A stretch of DNA of 64,000 bases from Peptococcaceae bacterium CEB3 (GTDB taxonomy: Bacteria; Bacillota; Desulfitobacteriia; Desulfitobacteriales; Desulfitobacteriaceae), in contig LDXJ01000061.1 in NCBI GenBank assembly GCA_001029295.1, positions 287,342 through 351,341 on the forward strand. The letters are read 5' to 3'. The notes under the pieces were generated by a model. It was given only the letters and a program-made list of their open reading frames with translations, had not been told where the DNA came from and did no database searches. How positions within the stretch are numbered: the first letter of the stretch is position 1; every line of letters starts with the position of its first letter. A program made the translations under genes and the position numbers. Positions 1 through 8,385 of the stretch are shown piece after piece.

Positions 1-819
1 GAGAGGAATGACGGTTCCTTTAGATTTCAGAGCTCTGCGGAAAAACTCCGCCAGATGAATGAGGAGCCTGCGCGTCCTGTTCGGGTTAGAACGGCTGGTG
101 GCAATAATGGTGTTCAAAACGTTGAAGAAAAAATGCGGGTTGATCTGGGCATGCAAAGCATCCAGCTGAGCCTCGGCCGTGAGTTTCGCCTGGTGATCCA
201 ATTCCGCCAGTTCAATTTGCATACCCAAAAGCTGCGCCATGCCTAAGGCTAAACGAATCACATCCGGCGAAAGCTGACCGTCTTTGGTCTCGTAGAGTTT
301 AACCGTTCCGACCACTTCGCTCCGATTGCGCAAAGGTACGATCACCGCCGCGGCCAAAGGACAATTGCAGATGTCTTTACGGGCGCAATTCAACTGTTTC
401 TGTGTCCGCACCACTTTATAGTTGCCGGTTCGGATCACTTCCTTGGTCGCTTCCGTGAGGATACGATCCCCGGGGTGGTGTTGATCACACCCCACCCCCA
501 AGTAAGACAAGACCCTCTCCCGATCCGTTATGGCCACCGCCGCCACCTGGCTGATGGATTGAATAATCTGAGCAATCGCCTCAGCATTGCTCTCATCCAA
601 ACCCCGCCTCAAATAAGGCAGGGTTTCATGCGCAATTTTGACACTCAAATCCTCATTGCGGTGCTCAGGTTCTCTGGACTGCAGCCGCCGATAACGCTCC
701 AAACGCCAAGTCAAAAAAAGGGTATTTGCCAGCAAAAAAATGAAAAAAATCACCGGTTGCCGGAAGTAAAACCCCAATACACTTTCAATCCCCAGTGCCA
801 AGAGAATTTGCCAGCGCAT
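1..819 (-). CDS. LytS/YesM-type sensor histidine kinase (3' end cut by window)
   Basis: Reading the minus strand from an ATG at 819 gives an open frame of 273 codons that runs off the left edge. The first 37 residues are hydrophobic and fit a short membrane anchor, not the long 5TM domain of classical LytS. A GAF-like segment follows (about 80-195), and near residue 229 comes the histidine-kinase signature INPHFFFN typical of the LytS/YesM (His_kinase) family. The ATPase domain lies outside the window. Such kinases signal to LytTR or AraC-type regulators; a receiver and a separate LytTR protein occur at 26.0-26.8 kb, but a partnership is only a guess. Confidence 0.85.
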   Translation of the reverse strand, partial: MRWQILLALGIESVLGFYFRQPVIFFIFLLANTLFLTWRLERYRRLQSREPEHRNEDLSVKIAHETLPYLRRGLDESNAEAIAQIIQSISQVAAVAITDRERVLSYLGVGCDQHHPGDRILTEATKEVIRTGNYKVVRTQKQLNCARKDICNCPLAAAVIVPLRNRSEVVGTVKLYETKDGQLSPDVIRLALGMAQLLGMQIELAELDHQAKLTAEAQLDALHAQINPHFFFNVLNTIIATSRSNPNRTRRLLIHLAEFFRRALKSKGTVIPL

Positions 820-943
820 TTGTCAATCCCTCATCTACGGCTTATTACTTATACGGCTTATTACTTAAACAGTTCGACATCGGACGGCAAAGTCCTTTTA
901 ACATTTGCCAGAGCCTCAAGGAAACCGGACCCGCCATCTCCTA

Positions 944-1573
944 TCACTGCGGCCGGGGCAGTGACCGTCCTTTGGCCAGCAGAGCCTGCAGTTTTTTTTG
1001 GCCTTCTCCCGAGCCCACCACGAGCAGAATATCCCCCTCCTGCAGAATGAAGTTGGCGGCCGGGGAAAATTGTTCCAAGCCTTCCCGGACGATCGCTACA
1101 ATCGTCGTCCCGGTATGTTCCCTGATCTTCAATTCCCGCAAAGTTTTGCCAATCGCGGGTGAGCCCGTCCCTACCTCGATTTCCCCCACATCCATCCAGC
1201 GTGACATGAGCCGCTCGGCGTAATTAAGCACTTTATCCAGATACTCTTCAATTTTTAAGTCTATTTCCCGGCGTTGGTCCAGAAGGCGCTTTAACTCTTC
1301 TTGAAAGACTTGCATCTCGCCTTTTTGGTCAAACGACTTGAGGAACCTGTCCGCCATCGCTCTGGAGGTCACCGTGATCCCGACCCCCTGATTCACAATC
1401 ACGACCCCCGCGTTTTGCAAAATGGCAATGGCTCTCCGAATCGTCTCCGGCGAAACGTTAAAGCGCCCCGCTAACGTTGAGCGCCCATGAATTTTTTCCC
1501 CTTCCCGGTATTCACCCATGACAATGGAATGAGCCAACTCCAAAGCAATCTCTTGATAACGAGCCTGATCCAT
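944..1573 (-). CDS. GntR-type winged-helix regulator with RCK_C (TrkA-C) ligand domain
   Basis: The start at 1573 (MDQARYQ) is chosen because an AGGAGC ribosome site precedes it; longer starts have none. Residues 1-75 form a GntR-like winged helix (GRSTLAGRFNVSPETIRRAI). A helical linker of about 50 residues follows. The last 80 residues look like a TrkA-C/RCK_C domain (GTTIVAIVREG, then LQEGDILLVVGSGEG), which in potassium channels and transporters binds small ligands such as cyclic di-AMP. This architecture is known in Firmicutes regulators of ion transport; the ligand here is inferred. No transporter gene adjoins it in the window. Confidence 0.8.
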   Translation of the reverse strand: MDQARYQEIALELAHSIVMGEYREGEKIHGRSTLAGRFNVSPETIRRAIAILQNAGVVIVNQGVGITVTSRAMADRFLKSFDQKGEMQVFQEELKRLLDQRREIDLKIEEYLDKVLNYAERLMSRWMDVGEIEVGTGSPAIGKTLRELKIREHTGTTIVAIVREGLEQFSPAANFILQEGDILLVVGSGEGQKKLQALLAKGRSLPRPQ

Positions 1574-1756
1574 CCTGCCGCTCCTTTCCTGATCTCCGTG
1601 CGCCATAATCGGCCCAACCTCCGTTCTCAAAGGCCATACTGTCCCCCCCACACAGAAAGTATAAAATCTGTGGCAGGATAAGTGCAACTCCTCTTCAGCC
1701 GAGTTTTCTCTGTTTTACCCCTATAATATTAGCTAAAAAACATACCGCTAAACCCC

Positions 1757-1785
1757 TTGACACCTGACAACTTTCCCTGTATCAT
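1757..1785 (+). promoter_or_regulatory. Sigma-A-type promoter for the 58-residue ORF
   Basis: TTGACA at 1757-1762 and TATCAT at 1780-1785 are separated by 17 bp. The predicted transcript starts near 1792, giving a leader of about 120 nt before the small gene at 1911. Confidence 0.65.
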
Positions 1786-1910
1786 AAGGTTGTCGGATGA
1801 AGTTTTGCGGAGCCTCTCTTAAGCGGCTTCGACATACATTGAAATACTATGCAAGAGTATACAATTTTGACGACCCAAGTGCAATTCACTCTGGAAAGGA
1901 GCCGGTCAAT

Positions 1911-2087
1911 ATGTCTGAAAAACGCGATCAAAGGGATCAAGAAGTTTTCCATCGGATCCTGGCTATCAATTCGGATATCGAGCAATACCTGGCTCTGGCT
2001 CCCAGCCTCAAATTGCCAACAGATCAGCCAAAGGAGACAACTTTCCTCCCCGTCCCCGTTGATCATCGTTTACCCATGGTCATTTGA
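1911..2087 (+). CDS. Small hypothetical protein, 58 residues
   Basis: The ATG at 1911 has a strong GGAAAGGAG site 9 bases upstream; the longer in-frame starts at 1797 and 1849 lack one. The product is a charged, soluble-looking peptide beginning MSEKRDQRDQEVFHRIL with no membrane segment or cysteine. It lies between a good promoter (1757-1785) and a clear terminator (2150-2177), so it looks like a monocistronic transcript. I do not recognise a family. The sharply delimited unit argues that it is real, but no function can be assigned. Confidence 0.6.
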   Translation: MSEKRDQRDQEVFHRILAINSDIEQYLALAPSLKLPTDQPKETTFLPVPVDHRLPMVI

Positions 2088-2149
2088 GATCCACAGGCTA
2101 TTTTTCCTGCCTTGTCAATTTTAACCGCTTTTCTGTTCCCCTTTTTTTA

Positions 2150-2177
2150 AGAGCAACCCTTAAGGGTTGCTCTTTTT
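2150..2177 (+). terminator. Rho-independent terminator
   Basis: A perfect hairpin (GAGCAACCCT / AGGGTTGCTC with almost no loop) is followed by TTTTT. It ends the small gene at 1911-2087. Confidence 0.85.
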
Positions 2178-2221
2178 ATCCGCGCCTACCCTTTTCCTTC
2201 TCGCCTGCCTTTCCCACCCTC

Positions 2222-3163
2222 TCATGGCATCTCGCCGTCGGCCTGGGTCGATCTATGACCTTGCCAACTGTCTCTCTCGCTCAGTTCTTTGTCAATGGCA
2301 TTGAGGATTTCCCATTTGCGGAGGCTCCAGAAGGGTGCGATGAGGTCGTTCGGCGGCCCGTCACCGGTCAGACGCTGGATAATCGTCTCGGGCGGCAGGA
2401 TCTCCAGAATGTCGGCCACATATGTGACATACTCCTCTTTCGTCAAGAGCGGAAAGGGTTCTCTTTCGTAGATCTCTGCCAACGGTGTTCCTTTCAATAC
2501 GTGCAGGAGATGCAATTTTATAGCCTGAAGCGGCAGCCGAGCCACGGCCTCGGCCGTCGCCATTATATCTTGGCGGCCTTCTCCGGGCAAACCCAAGATC
2601 AGGTGGGCACAGACCCGGACCCCGCGCTGCCGCAGTTTCCCCAGTCCCTCCAAAAAGGCGGAATAGTCATGCCCACGCCGCATCCAGGCCAAACTTCGCC
2701 CGTGAATGGTTTGCAAGCCAAGCTCAACCCACAGATAGGTTCGTTCATGTAACTCTTGCAAATAATCCAGGACATCATTCGGCAGACAGTCCGGCCGGGT
2801 GGCGATAGCGAGACCCACGACCCCTTCTTGAGCCAAGGCCTCCTCAAAAACCTCCCGCAAGCGCACCACCGGCGCATAAGTATTGGTATAGGCTTGAAAG
2901 TAAGCCAAGTATTTGCCCTTGGGCCACTTCTTCCGCATTTGCTCTTTCACCTGGGCAAACTGAGCGGATATAGACTTCCCCTGCTCCCCGGCAAAATCCC
3001 CCGAGCCGCGGGCACTGCAGTAGACACATCCCCCGCTGCCCAGAGTCCCGTCCCGATTGGGACAGGTAAAACCGGCGTCCAGCGGAACTTTGAAAACCTT
3101 TTCCCCAAACACTTGCCGCAAATGTCCATTAAAATTGTTGTAGCGCTTCTCTCCCCAGCGCAC
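2222..3163 (-). CDS. TIGR01212-family radical SAM protein (YhcC-like)
   Basis: This 313-residue protein starts with GTG at 3163, preceded by GGAAAGG. The N-terminus matches the YhcC family (GEKRYNNFNGHLRQVFGEKVFKV). Cysteines 34, 46 and 49 (CPNRDGTLGSGGCVYC) are the [4Fe-4S] ligands, in the CX11CX2C spacing of this family instead of the usual CX3CX2C. The remainder is a radical SAM barrel with the conserved motifs GLAIATRPDC and VELGLQTIH. The reaction is not established. It appears to be transcribed alone. Confidence 0.88.
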   Translation of the reverse strand: MRWGEKRYNNFNGHLRQVFGEKVFKVPLDAGFTCPNRDGTLGSGGCVYCSARGSGDFAGEQGKSISAQFAQVKEQMRKKWPKGKYLAYFQAYTNTYAPVVRLREVFEEALAQEGVVGLAIATRPDCLPNDVLDYLQELHERTYLWVELGLQTIHGRSLAWMRRGHDYSAFLEGLGKLRQRGVRVCAHLILGLPGEGRQDIMATAEAVARLPLQAIKLHLLHVLKGTPLAEIYEREPFPLLTKEEYVTYVADILEILPPETIIQRLTGDGPPNDLIAPFWSLRKWEILNAIDKELSERDSWQGHRSTQADGEMP

Positions 3164-3386
3164 AGCCTAACATCCTTTCCGTGGAACACGCCTGCGTGCG
3201 CTTGGCTGAAATGCGAGAGCGTCCAATCCGCAGACGAGAAACTCGTCTCATGTGCAACCATAAAACATATCTTCGGCCATTATACCACATTCGGCTTTTG
3301 ACTCCTACGGACATCCTTTTTCCGTCGTTGGTTTCCGGCCCAAAAGGTGTCATAATAGAATTAGTTTTAACCAACATGTACCCGGC

Positions 3387-3455
3387 ACTCTTTCATAGTA
3401 TCTGAAACTTTTTCACAGTGTCTGAGACTTTTTCATAATGCCTGACTTTTTCACC
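3387..3455 (+). repeat. 20-bp imperfect tandem repeat upstream of menA
   Basis: Units at 3387, 3407, 3427 and a partial one at 3445 follow the pattern ACTTTTTCAYARTGYCTGAR. They fill the 3164-3510 gap between the divergent radical SAM gene and menA, about 60 bp before the menA start. They could be a repeated operator or neutral satellite DNA; I see no obvious promoter consensus in the rest of the gap. Confidence 0.7.
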
Positions 3456-3510
3456 TACGGTCACAGCCATTACAGTCGCGATAATTACAATATACGAAAG
3501 GCCCAAAACC

Positions 3511-4446
3511 ATGCAAAGTATTTCTCAACAACCGCTCTCCCCCAAGGCAACCCGGCCCAAACGCGGCCTGGGTAAGATCTTGTGGAAAATCACCCGGCCG
3601 CATACCTTGACAGCCTCAGTTATACCTGTCTTCGTCGGCACCGCTTTGGCCCGTCGTTACGGCGGGACCCACATTCTCCTTTTCCTCGCCATGCTTGCGG
3701 CCTGTCTCCTGATCCAAATCGCTACCAATCTATTTAATGAATACTATGACTTCAAGCGGGGTCTGGACACCAAAGCTTCCATCGGGATTGGGGGGGCGAT
3801 TGTACGAGAGGGTTTTCAACCCCGGACCGTGATGTTCATGGCCTTGGCCGCCTACGCTTTATCCATTTTGGCTGGTGTTTATATCTGTGTCAGCAGCACT
3901 TGGTGGTTGGCCCTCATCGGTCTGGCCGGAATGCTGATTGGCTATCTCTACACCGGCGGACCTCTGCCCATCGCCTACACCCCCTTGGGTGAGATATTTT
4001 CCGGCGTGTTGATGGGAGGCATGTTTATCCTCATCTCCTTTTTTATCCAAACCGGGTACGTAAATAAGGAAGCCCTCCTTCTCTCCCTTCCGACCACCCT
4101 CTTGGTCGGAGCCATCAACATGGCTAACAATATTCGAGACCTGGCGGGGGACAAGGCTTCCGGCCGCAGGACCCTGGCTATTTTACTTGGCCATAACCGC
4201 GCCGTTTACGGCCTGGGGCTAATGTTCGCGGCCGCTTATCTGTGGGTCGCCGCTTTGGTTCTCCGGGATGTCGTCAGCCCTTGGCTCCTGCTCGTTTTCT
4301 TGAGTATCCCGAAAGCCGGGCAAGCAGTTCTGCGCCTCGTGGGCAAAACTCTCCCCGTGGAAATGATGCCTGCCGTCAAGTCGACCGCCCAGGCCAATAC
4401 CGTGTTCGGGCTGTTATTGTCCCTAAGCCTCTTACTGGCACGGTAG
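3511..4446 (+). CDS. menA: 1,4-dihydroxy-2-naphthoate polyprenyltransferase
   Basis: This 311-residue integral membrane enzyme of the UbiA superfamily attaches the polyprenyl tail to dihydroxynaphthoate in menaquinone synthesis. The first aspartate-rich motif is at residues 73-86 (NLFNEYYDFKRGLD), and the second near 207-221 (NNIRDLAGDKASGRR), both in the MenA pattern. About eight hydrophobic segments are visible. The start follows GAAAGG. An amidohydrolase gene lies about 55 bp downstream on the same strand. Its presence implies menaquinone-based respiration. Confidence 0.93.
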   Translation: MQSISQQPLSPKATRPKRGLGKILWKITRPHTLTASVIPVFVGTALARRYGGTHILLFLAMLAACLLIQIATNLFNEYYDFKRGLDTKASIGIGGAIVREGFQPRTVMFMALAAYALSILAGVYICVSSTWWLALIGLAGMLIGYLYTGGPLPIAYTPLGEIFSGVLMGGMFILISFFIQTGYVNKEALLLSLPTTLLVGAINMANNIRDLAGDKASGRRTLAILLGHNRAVYGLGLMFAAAYLWVAALVLRDVVSPWLLLVFLSIPKAGQAVLRLVGKTLPVEMMPAVKSTAQANTVFGLLLSLSLLLAR

Positions 4447-4501
4447 CAGATCCGTCCGGTAAATCTCGGTAATTACGAAGAGCTCTGAAGACAGAAAGGC
4501 A

Positions 4502-5707
4502 GTGTTACTCTTGTTCATATCTTGCAGCACGAAGGAAGAACTGTGGCCCATCCCACCCGCGGGAAAAGCCCTGATCGGCGGTTACTGGAACCCGGCAGAG
4601 GAACCGGTACAAAGGCCCTCGGTACTGGAGTGGGCGGAAGGCCGGATCCTTCACCTGGAGGATTGCCCAGCCGGGACGCTTTCTTGCCCTCCGGACTGGC
4701 GGGACTGGCGCGAGTACCTGCTCATGCCCGGTTGGATCGATGCCCACGTACACCTGGCCTTAGACAGCATTGATTTTAACCTTTGCTTGGAACGCTGGCA
4801 GGACCCGCCGGCCATGGAAGCCGGGATCGTTCGCTTCTTGCGACGCTACCGTCAACTCGGAATCTGTGCCATCCGTGACGGCGGAGACCTGCCGGGTTAC
4901 GGCTGGAGTGCCCATGAGAAGACAGCCGCGGGCCGGTGGTTGGGACCTGAGGTGATCTCCGTACGGGAAGCGCTTTACCGCCGGGGCCGCTACGGACGTT
5001 TTCTGGGGCGCGGCGTGGGGGACATCCGCCAGTGGCGCGAACAGCGTGAACAGTTCCTGTCGCAAGGCCAGGCCCAAGTCAAACTGATTGTGTCCGGAAT
5101 CATAAGCTTTCGTGAATACGGAATCGTCGGCGCTCCCCAGTGGTCGCTGCCGGAGTTGCGGGAAATAGTCAGCGATGCTCATGCCCGAGGCCTGGCGGTC
5201 ATGGCGCATGTCAGCGGCACTGAGGCTGTTGGGCTGGCGCTGGCCGCCGGGGTAGACACCCTTGAACATGGCTATTACATCACTTCCGCCCAGCTGGAGG
5301 AGATGGCGCGCCGAGGAGTGGCCTGGGTGCCGACCGTCGCCCCCACGGGAAATATCCTGCGGCAGGAAACTGATCGCTATTCGGCTGACGAGAAACAAGT
5401 ACTGACGAGGATTGTGCAACAGCATCTGACGCGCGTCTCAGAAGCCCACGCTTTAGGCGTTCACCTCGGTTTGGGCACGGATGCCGGCGCTTACCTGGTA
5501 GGTCACGCCGATTCCCTGCTTGAAGAAATGGCTTGGTTCCGGCAAGCCGGCCTGCCGGCGCGGGAAGTCTGCCGCCTGGCCACCGAAGGCAACGCAGTTA
5601 TTATCGGCCGTCCCGAACTGGGCAGATTGGTTGCGGGATCCGCAATGGCAAACCTGCAACTACGCAATACAGACAATACTGACAATTATCGCTGCCAAGG
5701 TGATTGA
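4502..5707 (+). CDS. Metal-dependent amidohydrolase (imidazolonepropionase-like)
   Basis: The protein is 401 residues long, with GTG as the likely start after an AAAGG site. It has the amidohydrolase fold: the metal-binding HxH at residues 82-84 (MPGWIDAHVHL), a middle histidine in VMAHVSGTEAV, another in TLEHGYYI, and the catalytic aspartate in GLGTDAGAYL. This set matches the imidazolonepropionase/prolidase-like branch, whose substrates vary widely, so the substrate is unknown. It follows menA closely and may be cotranscribed with it. The C-terminus (residues 385-401) is polar and unusual for the family. Confidence 0.8.
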   Translation: MLLLFISCSTKEELWPIPPAGKALIGGYWNPAEEPVQRPSVLEWAEGRILHLEDCPAGTLSCPPDWRDWREYLLMPGWIDAHVHLALDSIDFNLCLERWQDPPAMEAGIVRFLRRYRQLGICAIRDGGDLPGYGWSAHEKTAAGRWLGPEVISVREALYRRGRYGRFLGRGVGDIRQWREQREQFLSQGQAQVKLIVSGIISFREYGIVGAPQWSLPELREIVSDAHARGLAVMAHVSGTEAVGLALAAGVDTLEHGYYITSAQLEEMARRGVAWVPTVAPTGNILRQETDRYSADEKQVLTRIVQQHLTRVSEAHALGVHLGLGTDAGAYLVGHADSLLEEMAWFRQAGLPAREVCRLATEGNAVIIGRPELGRLVAGSAMANLQLRNTDNTDNYRCQGD

Positions 5708-5733
5708 CAATAACGTATGCTTAACTCTATAAT
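5704..5733 (+). promoter_or_regulatory. Consensus sigma-A promoter
   Basis: TTGACA at 5704-5709 and TATAAT at 5728-5733 with an 18-bp spacer; the -35 box overlaps the stop codon of the amidohydrolase gene. It would drive the Crp/Fnr gene at 5879 with a leader of about 140 nt. That leader contains a small hairpin, GTTCAG/CTGAAC, at about 5838-5855. Confidence 0.8.
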
Positions 5734-5878
5734 AAGTATGCATTATCTTAATCCTTTCGGAAAGTGCCGGGATCGCGCCGCCGCGGAGAAAGGAACGGTG
5801 TTGTTTGCCCTGCACGTGTGCGAAAATACCGAGTGAACCCGTTCAGCGTAAGCTGAACATCGAGAAGGAGGGCGATGT

Positions 5879-6547
5879 ATGGAAGCCGCCAACCTGGAAA
5901 CCGCAGCCCTGGATGATTTGGAGAAAGTCCTTATCCGTCAGGCAGGTTCACTGACCCATTATCCCAAAGGGCATATTGTCTTCGCTGCCGGTGACATTGC
6001 CGATCGGGTATACCTGATTGAAAGCGGTTGGGTCAAGATCTACCGCCTTTCCTCCGACGGGCATCGGGTAACCGTGGGAAGCATCCGCAGTCCCGGTGAA
6101 ATGATGGGTTTGGCCGAGACTCTCTGGGGAGGCGAGCGGACTTGTTTCGCCGGTGCCATTGATAATGTGACCATGGTCGTTTTACGTAGGAATAAATTTG
6201 AGGAACTTATGGCCACTCACCCCTTTCTGGCCATTAAGGTCGCCAAATTGTTGGGGGCCAGAATGCGGGAAGCGGAAGGAATCATCCATGAGATGGTGAG
6301 CTGGCAGGCACCGGGACGCCTGGCCTTGACGCTCTTAAAAATGAGCGAGCGCTGCGGGGTGGAGGCCAAGAACGGAATCAAAATCGGTTTACCCCTTACC
6401 CACGAGGAATTAGCCAGTATGGTGGGAGCCTCTCGCCAAACGGTGACAACCTTGCTCAATACCTTTAAACACGAAAAAAGCATTTCGTACGAAGGCCGGG
6501 AGATCAAAATCGTCAATCCGGATAAGCTCGTCCGCTGGATTATGTGA
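5879..6547 (+). CDS. Crp/Fnr-family transcriptional regulator
   Basis: The protein has 222 residues: an N-terminal cyclic-nucleotide-binding-like beta barrel (about 20-130, with FAAGDIADRVYLIESGWVKIY), a dimerisation helix, and a C-terminal winged helix (about 165-215, LTHEELASMVGASRQTVTTLL). No cysteine cluster for an Fnr-type iron-sulphur centre is present, so another effector is likely. The start follows a GAAGGAGGG site. Its own strong promoter (5704-5733) and terminator (6602-6648) make it monocistronic. It may control the TSUP genes downstream, but no target site was identified. Confidence 0.9.
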   Translation: MEAANLETAALDDLEKVLIRQAGSLTHYPKGHIVFAAGDIADRVYLIESGWVKIYRLSSDGHRVTVGSIRSPGEMMGLAETLWGGERTCFAGAIDNVTMVVLRRNKFEELMATHPFLAIKVAKLLGARMREAEGIIHEMVSWQAPGRLALTLLKMSERCGVEAKNGIKIGLPLTHEELASMVGASRQTVTTLLNTFKHEKSISYEGREIKIVNPDKLVRWIM

Positions 6548-6579
6548 GGAAAACCCTTGACTTTAATCAGGGTGGCTAA

Positions 6580-6624
6580 ATGAATATCGTGTTCCTGGGA
6601 GATGTCATCGGTGCGACCGCCTAA
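6580..6624 (+). other. Possible 14-codon leader peptide overlapping a terminator hairpin
   Basis: A short frame, MNIVFLGDVIGATA, follows an AGGGTGG site by 4 bases. Its last eight codons form the 5' arm of the hairpin at 6602-6648. It could be an attenuation leader ahead of the TSUP operon, a decayed start of a YmdB-like phosphoesterase (whose family begins in a similar way), or chance. Confidence 0.25.
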
Positions 6625-6648
6625 TGTCGCGCAGATGACATTTTTTTT
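6602..6648 (+). terminator. Rho-independent terminator
   Basis: The arms ATGTCATC and GATGACAT, with a partly paired inner stem GTGCGAC/GTCGCGC, are followed by a run of eight T. It terminates the Crp/Fnr transcript. The rest of the 6548-6848 gap has no gene I can support beyond the 14-codon frame at 6580. Confidence 0.8.
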
Positions 6649-6848
6649 GTCGTACTGCTGACATCGCCTGACGTTTTAATTTGTTATGCTTTAGATAAGG
6701 TCTATTTGGCCATTGATTTAAGAAAGGGGGCACGTTCACTTTACGGCAACAACCTAATACACCGCGGCGCGATCTGTATCTCTTTCCGATGGTTGGCGAG
6801 ATTCTGTTGTTTACTCTTGACAAGTCTCCTGACAAGTGAGGTGTCTCT

Positions 6849-7292
6849 ATGAAGGCGTGGCTCGGAATGATCAATAAGTTCCTGCATCCCCACCAGAAGA
6901 AGCAGGAAAAACTGTTGGCTAGACTGGCTGAGTACCGGGATTTGTCTTCCCTGGCCCTGGAAAGTGAAAGTAAGCTCATGTACTCCCTTCTGCAGCGGGA
7001 AATGAACGAGGTCTTTTGCGAATATCTGACCCTGGCCTTCCTGGACGGCATCGGTTTTCTCATCCCGCACGTTTTAGTCCTGTGGTTGATCAATTTCCGC
7101 TTTCCCTACTTAGTTTTACCCCTGCAACTGCCCTGGATCGGCAATCAACTTCCTGTCATTATCTGGTATCCGGCGGCCGCAATTTTATTCTACGCAGGAC
7201 GCCGTTTGTTGCGCAAATATTCTTTCGGTGCTCGGGTTAACCCGGTAACCCCATGTAACCGGGACAAAACAGTCGGAGGTGCTGTTCAATGA
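6849..7292 (+). CDS. Small membrane protein paired with a TSUP transporter
   Basis: This 147-residue protein has a cytoplasmic, charged N-terminal half (residues 1-55) and two hydrophobic stretches (about 60-85 and 100-118) ending in a basic C-terminus. A GAGGTG site precedes the ATG. Its stop overlaps the start of the TSUP gene by ATGA, indicating translational coupling. I do not recognise a named family. The coupling suggests an accessory subunit or partner of the anion exporter. Confidence 0.7.
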   Translation: MKAWLGMINKFLHPHQKKQEKLLARLAEYRDLSSLALESESKLMYSLLQREMNEVFCEYLTLAFLDGIGFLIPHVLVLWLINFRFPYLVLPLQLPWIGNQLPVIIWYPAAAILFYAGRRLLRKYSFGARVNPVTPCNRDKTVGGAVQ

Positions 7293-8245
7293 TTTTTCAT
7301 GTGGCGGGCGTTACCGTCAACCCTATCGTCATCATAATCTGGATGATGTTTGTCGGTTTCGTTTTTTCGACCATCGGCGCGGCCGGGGGAATCCTGGCCG
7401 GAGTCGGGCATATTACCATCTTCGGTATGAAAAAGGCCAACGTCATTAAACCCATGAACCAAATTCTCACGTTGGTCAGCCCGATCATTTCCACCCCTCT
7501 ATACCTGCGGGAAAAACGGCTGGTAATACCGGCGGCCGTCACTCTCGGTTTAGGAGGCATCATCGGAGCCCTGATCGGTTCCTGGCTTTCGCACACTTAT
7601 CTGCCGGACATGAAGTCATATCAGCCCCTTTTCGGCTTGATCACTTTTGTTATCGCGGGTCGCATGTGGTATGAGCTGACCCCTCGGTTTCGTGACAAGC
7701 AACAGGTTGTCAAAAAAGCAACCAAAGCTTTTGAGAGCAAAGTGAAGGAACTGAAAGCGGCCGGAAAGCTCAATGAGATCAAGGAAATCGGCGTGAATTT
7801 CAGTGAGATGGGCATCAATAATACTTTTTCCTTCGCAGGTGAAACGTTCCGCTATAATGCCTTCTCTCCTTTCCTGGCCGGAATGTTTGTAGCCATTATC
7901 TCAGCGGCCCTGGGCGTGGGCGGGGGCTTCTTGTTGGTCCCTTTCCTGAGCAGCATGCTTGGCTTTCCGATGTTCATTGTGGCCGGCACTTCAACCATGT
8001 CTATTCTCATCTCTTCTCTCACCAGCATCGGTAACTATTTACGCATGGGCAGCCACCTGGACTTCGCCATGATCGGCTTCGAACTGATCGGCATCCTCAT
8101 CGGTTCTTACTTGGGACCCACTCTTTCCAAATACATTAAGGGCGTCTACCTCAAAGGTTTCCTGGCCGTCGTCCTCACCTATATCGGCATCGGTTATGTC
8201 TTCGGCCCTCTCATCCTGCACACGATAGGAATCAAGATTATCTAG
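7289..8245 (+). CDS. Sulfite exporter TauE/SafE (TSUP) family permease
   Basis: The protein has 318 residues and about eight membrane segments. The two glycine-rich TSUP repeats are visible near the start (FSTIGAAGGILAGVGHI) and in the second half (AALGVGGGFLLVPFLSSMLG). Between them lies a charged cytoplasmic loop at about residues 140-190. Members export or import sulfite, sulfoacetate or other small organic anions; the substrate cannot be read from sequence. The start is coupled (ATGA) to the small membrane protein and also has a GGAGGTG site. Confidence 0.88.
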   Translation: MIFHVAGVTVNPIVIIIWMMFVGFVFSTIGAAGGILAGVGHITIFGMKKANVIKPMNQILTLVSPIISTPLYLREKRLVIPAAVTLGLGGIIGALIGSWLSHTYLPDMKSYQPLFGLITFVIAGRMWYELTPRFRDKQQVVKKATKAFESKVKELKAAGKLNEIKEIGVNFSEMGINNTFSFAGETFRYNAFSPFLAGMFVAIISAALGVGGGFLLVPFLSSMLGFPMFIVAGTSTMSILISSLTSIGNYLRMGSHLDFAMIGFELIGILIGSYLGPTLSKYIKGVYLKGFLAVVLTYIGIGYVFGPLILHTIGIKII

Positions 8246-8385
8246 CCGGCGCGAGCACGACCGCGGACTCATCCAATTCAGCCCGTTCGCAGCCGTCAAG
8301 ATCAGCGACTGCTCCCCTGAATTTGAATCGAAGAAACTTGCCCGCCTCCGTAATCTGCAAGGCAACCCGAAAGGAGAAGATAGAA

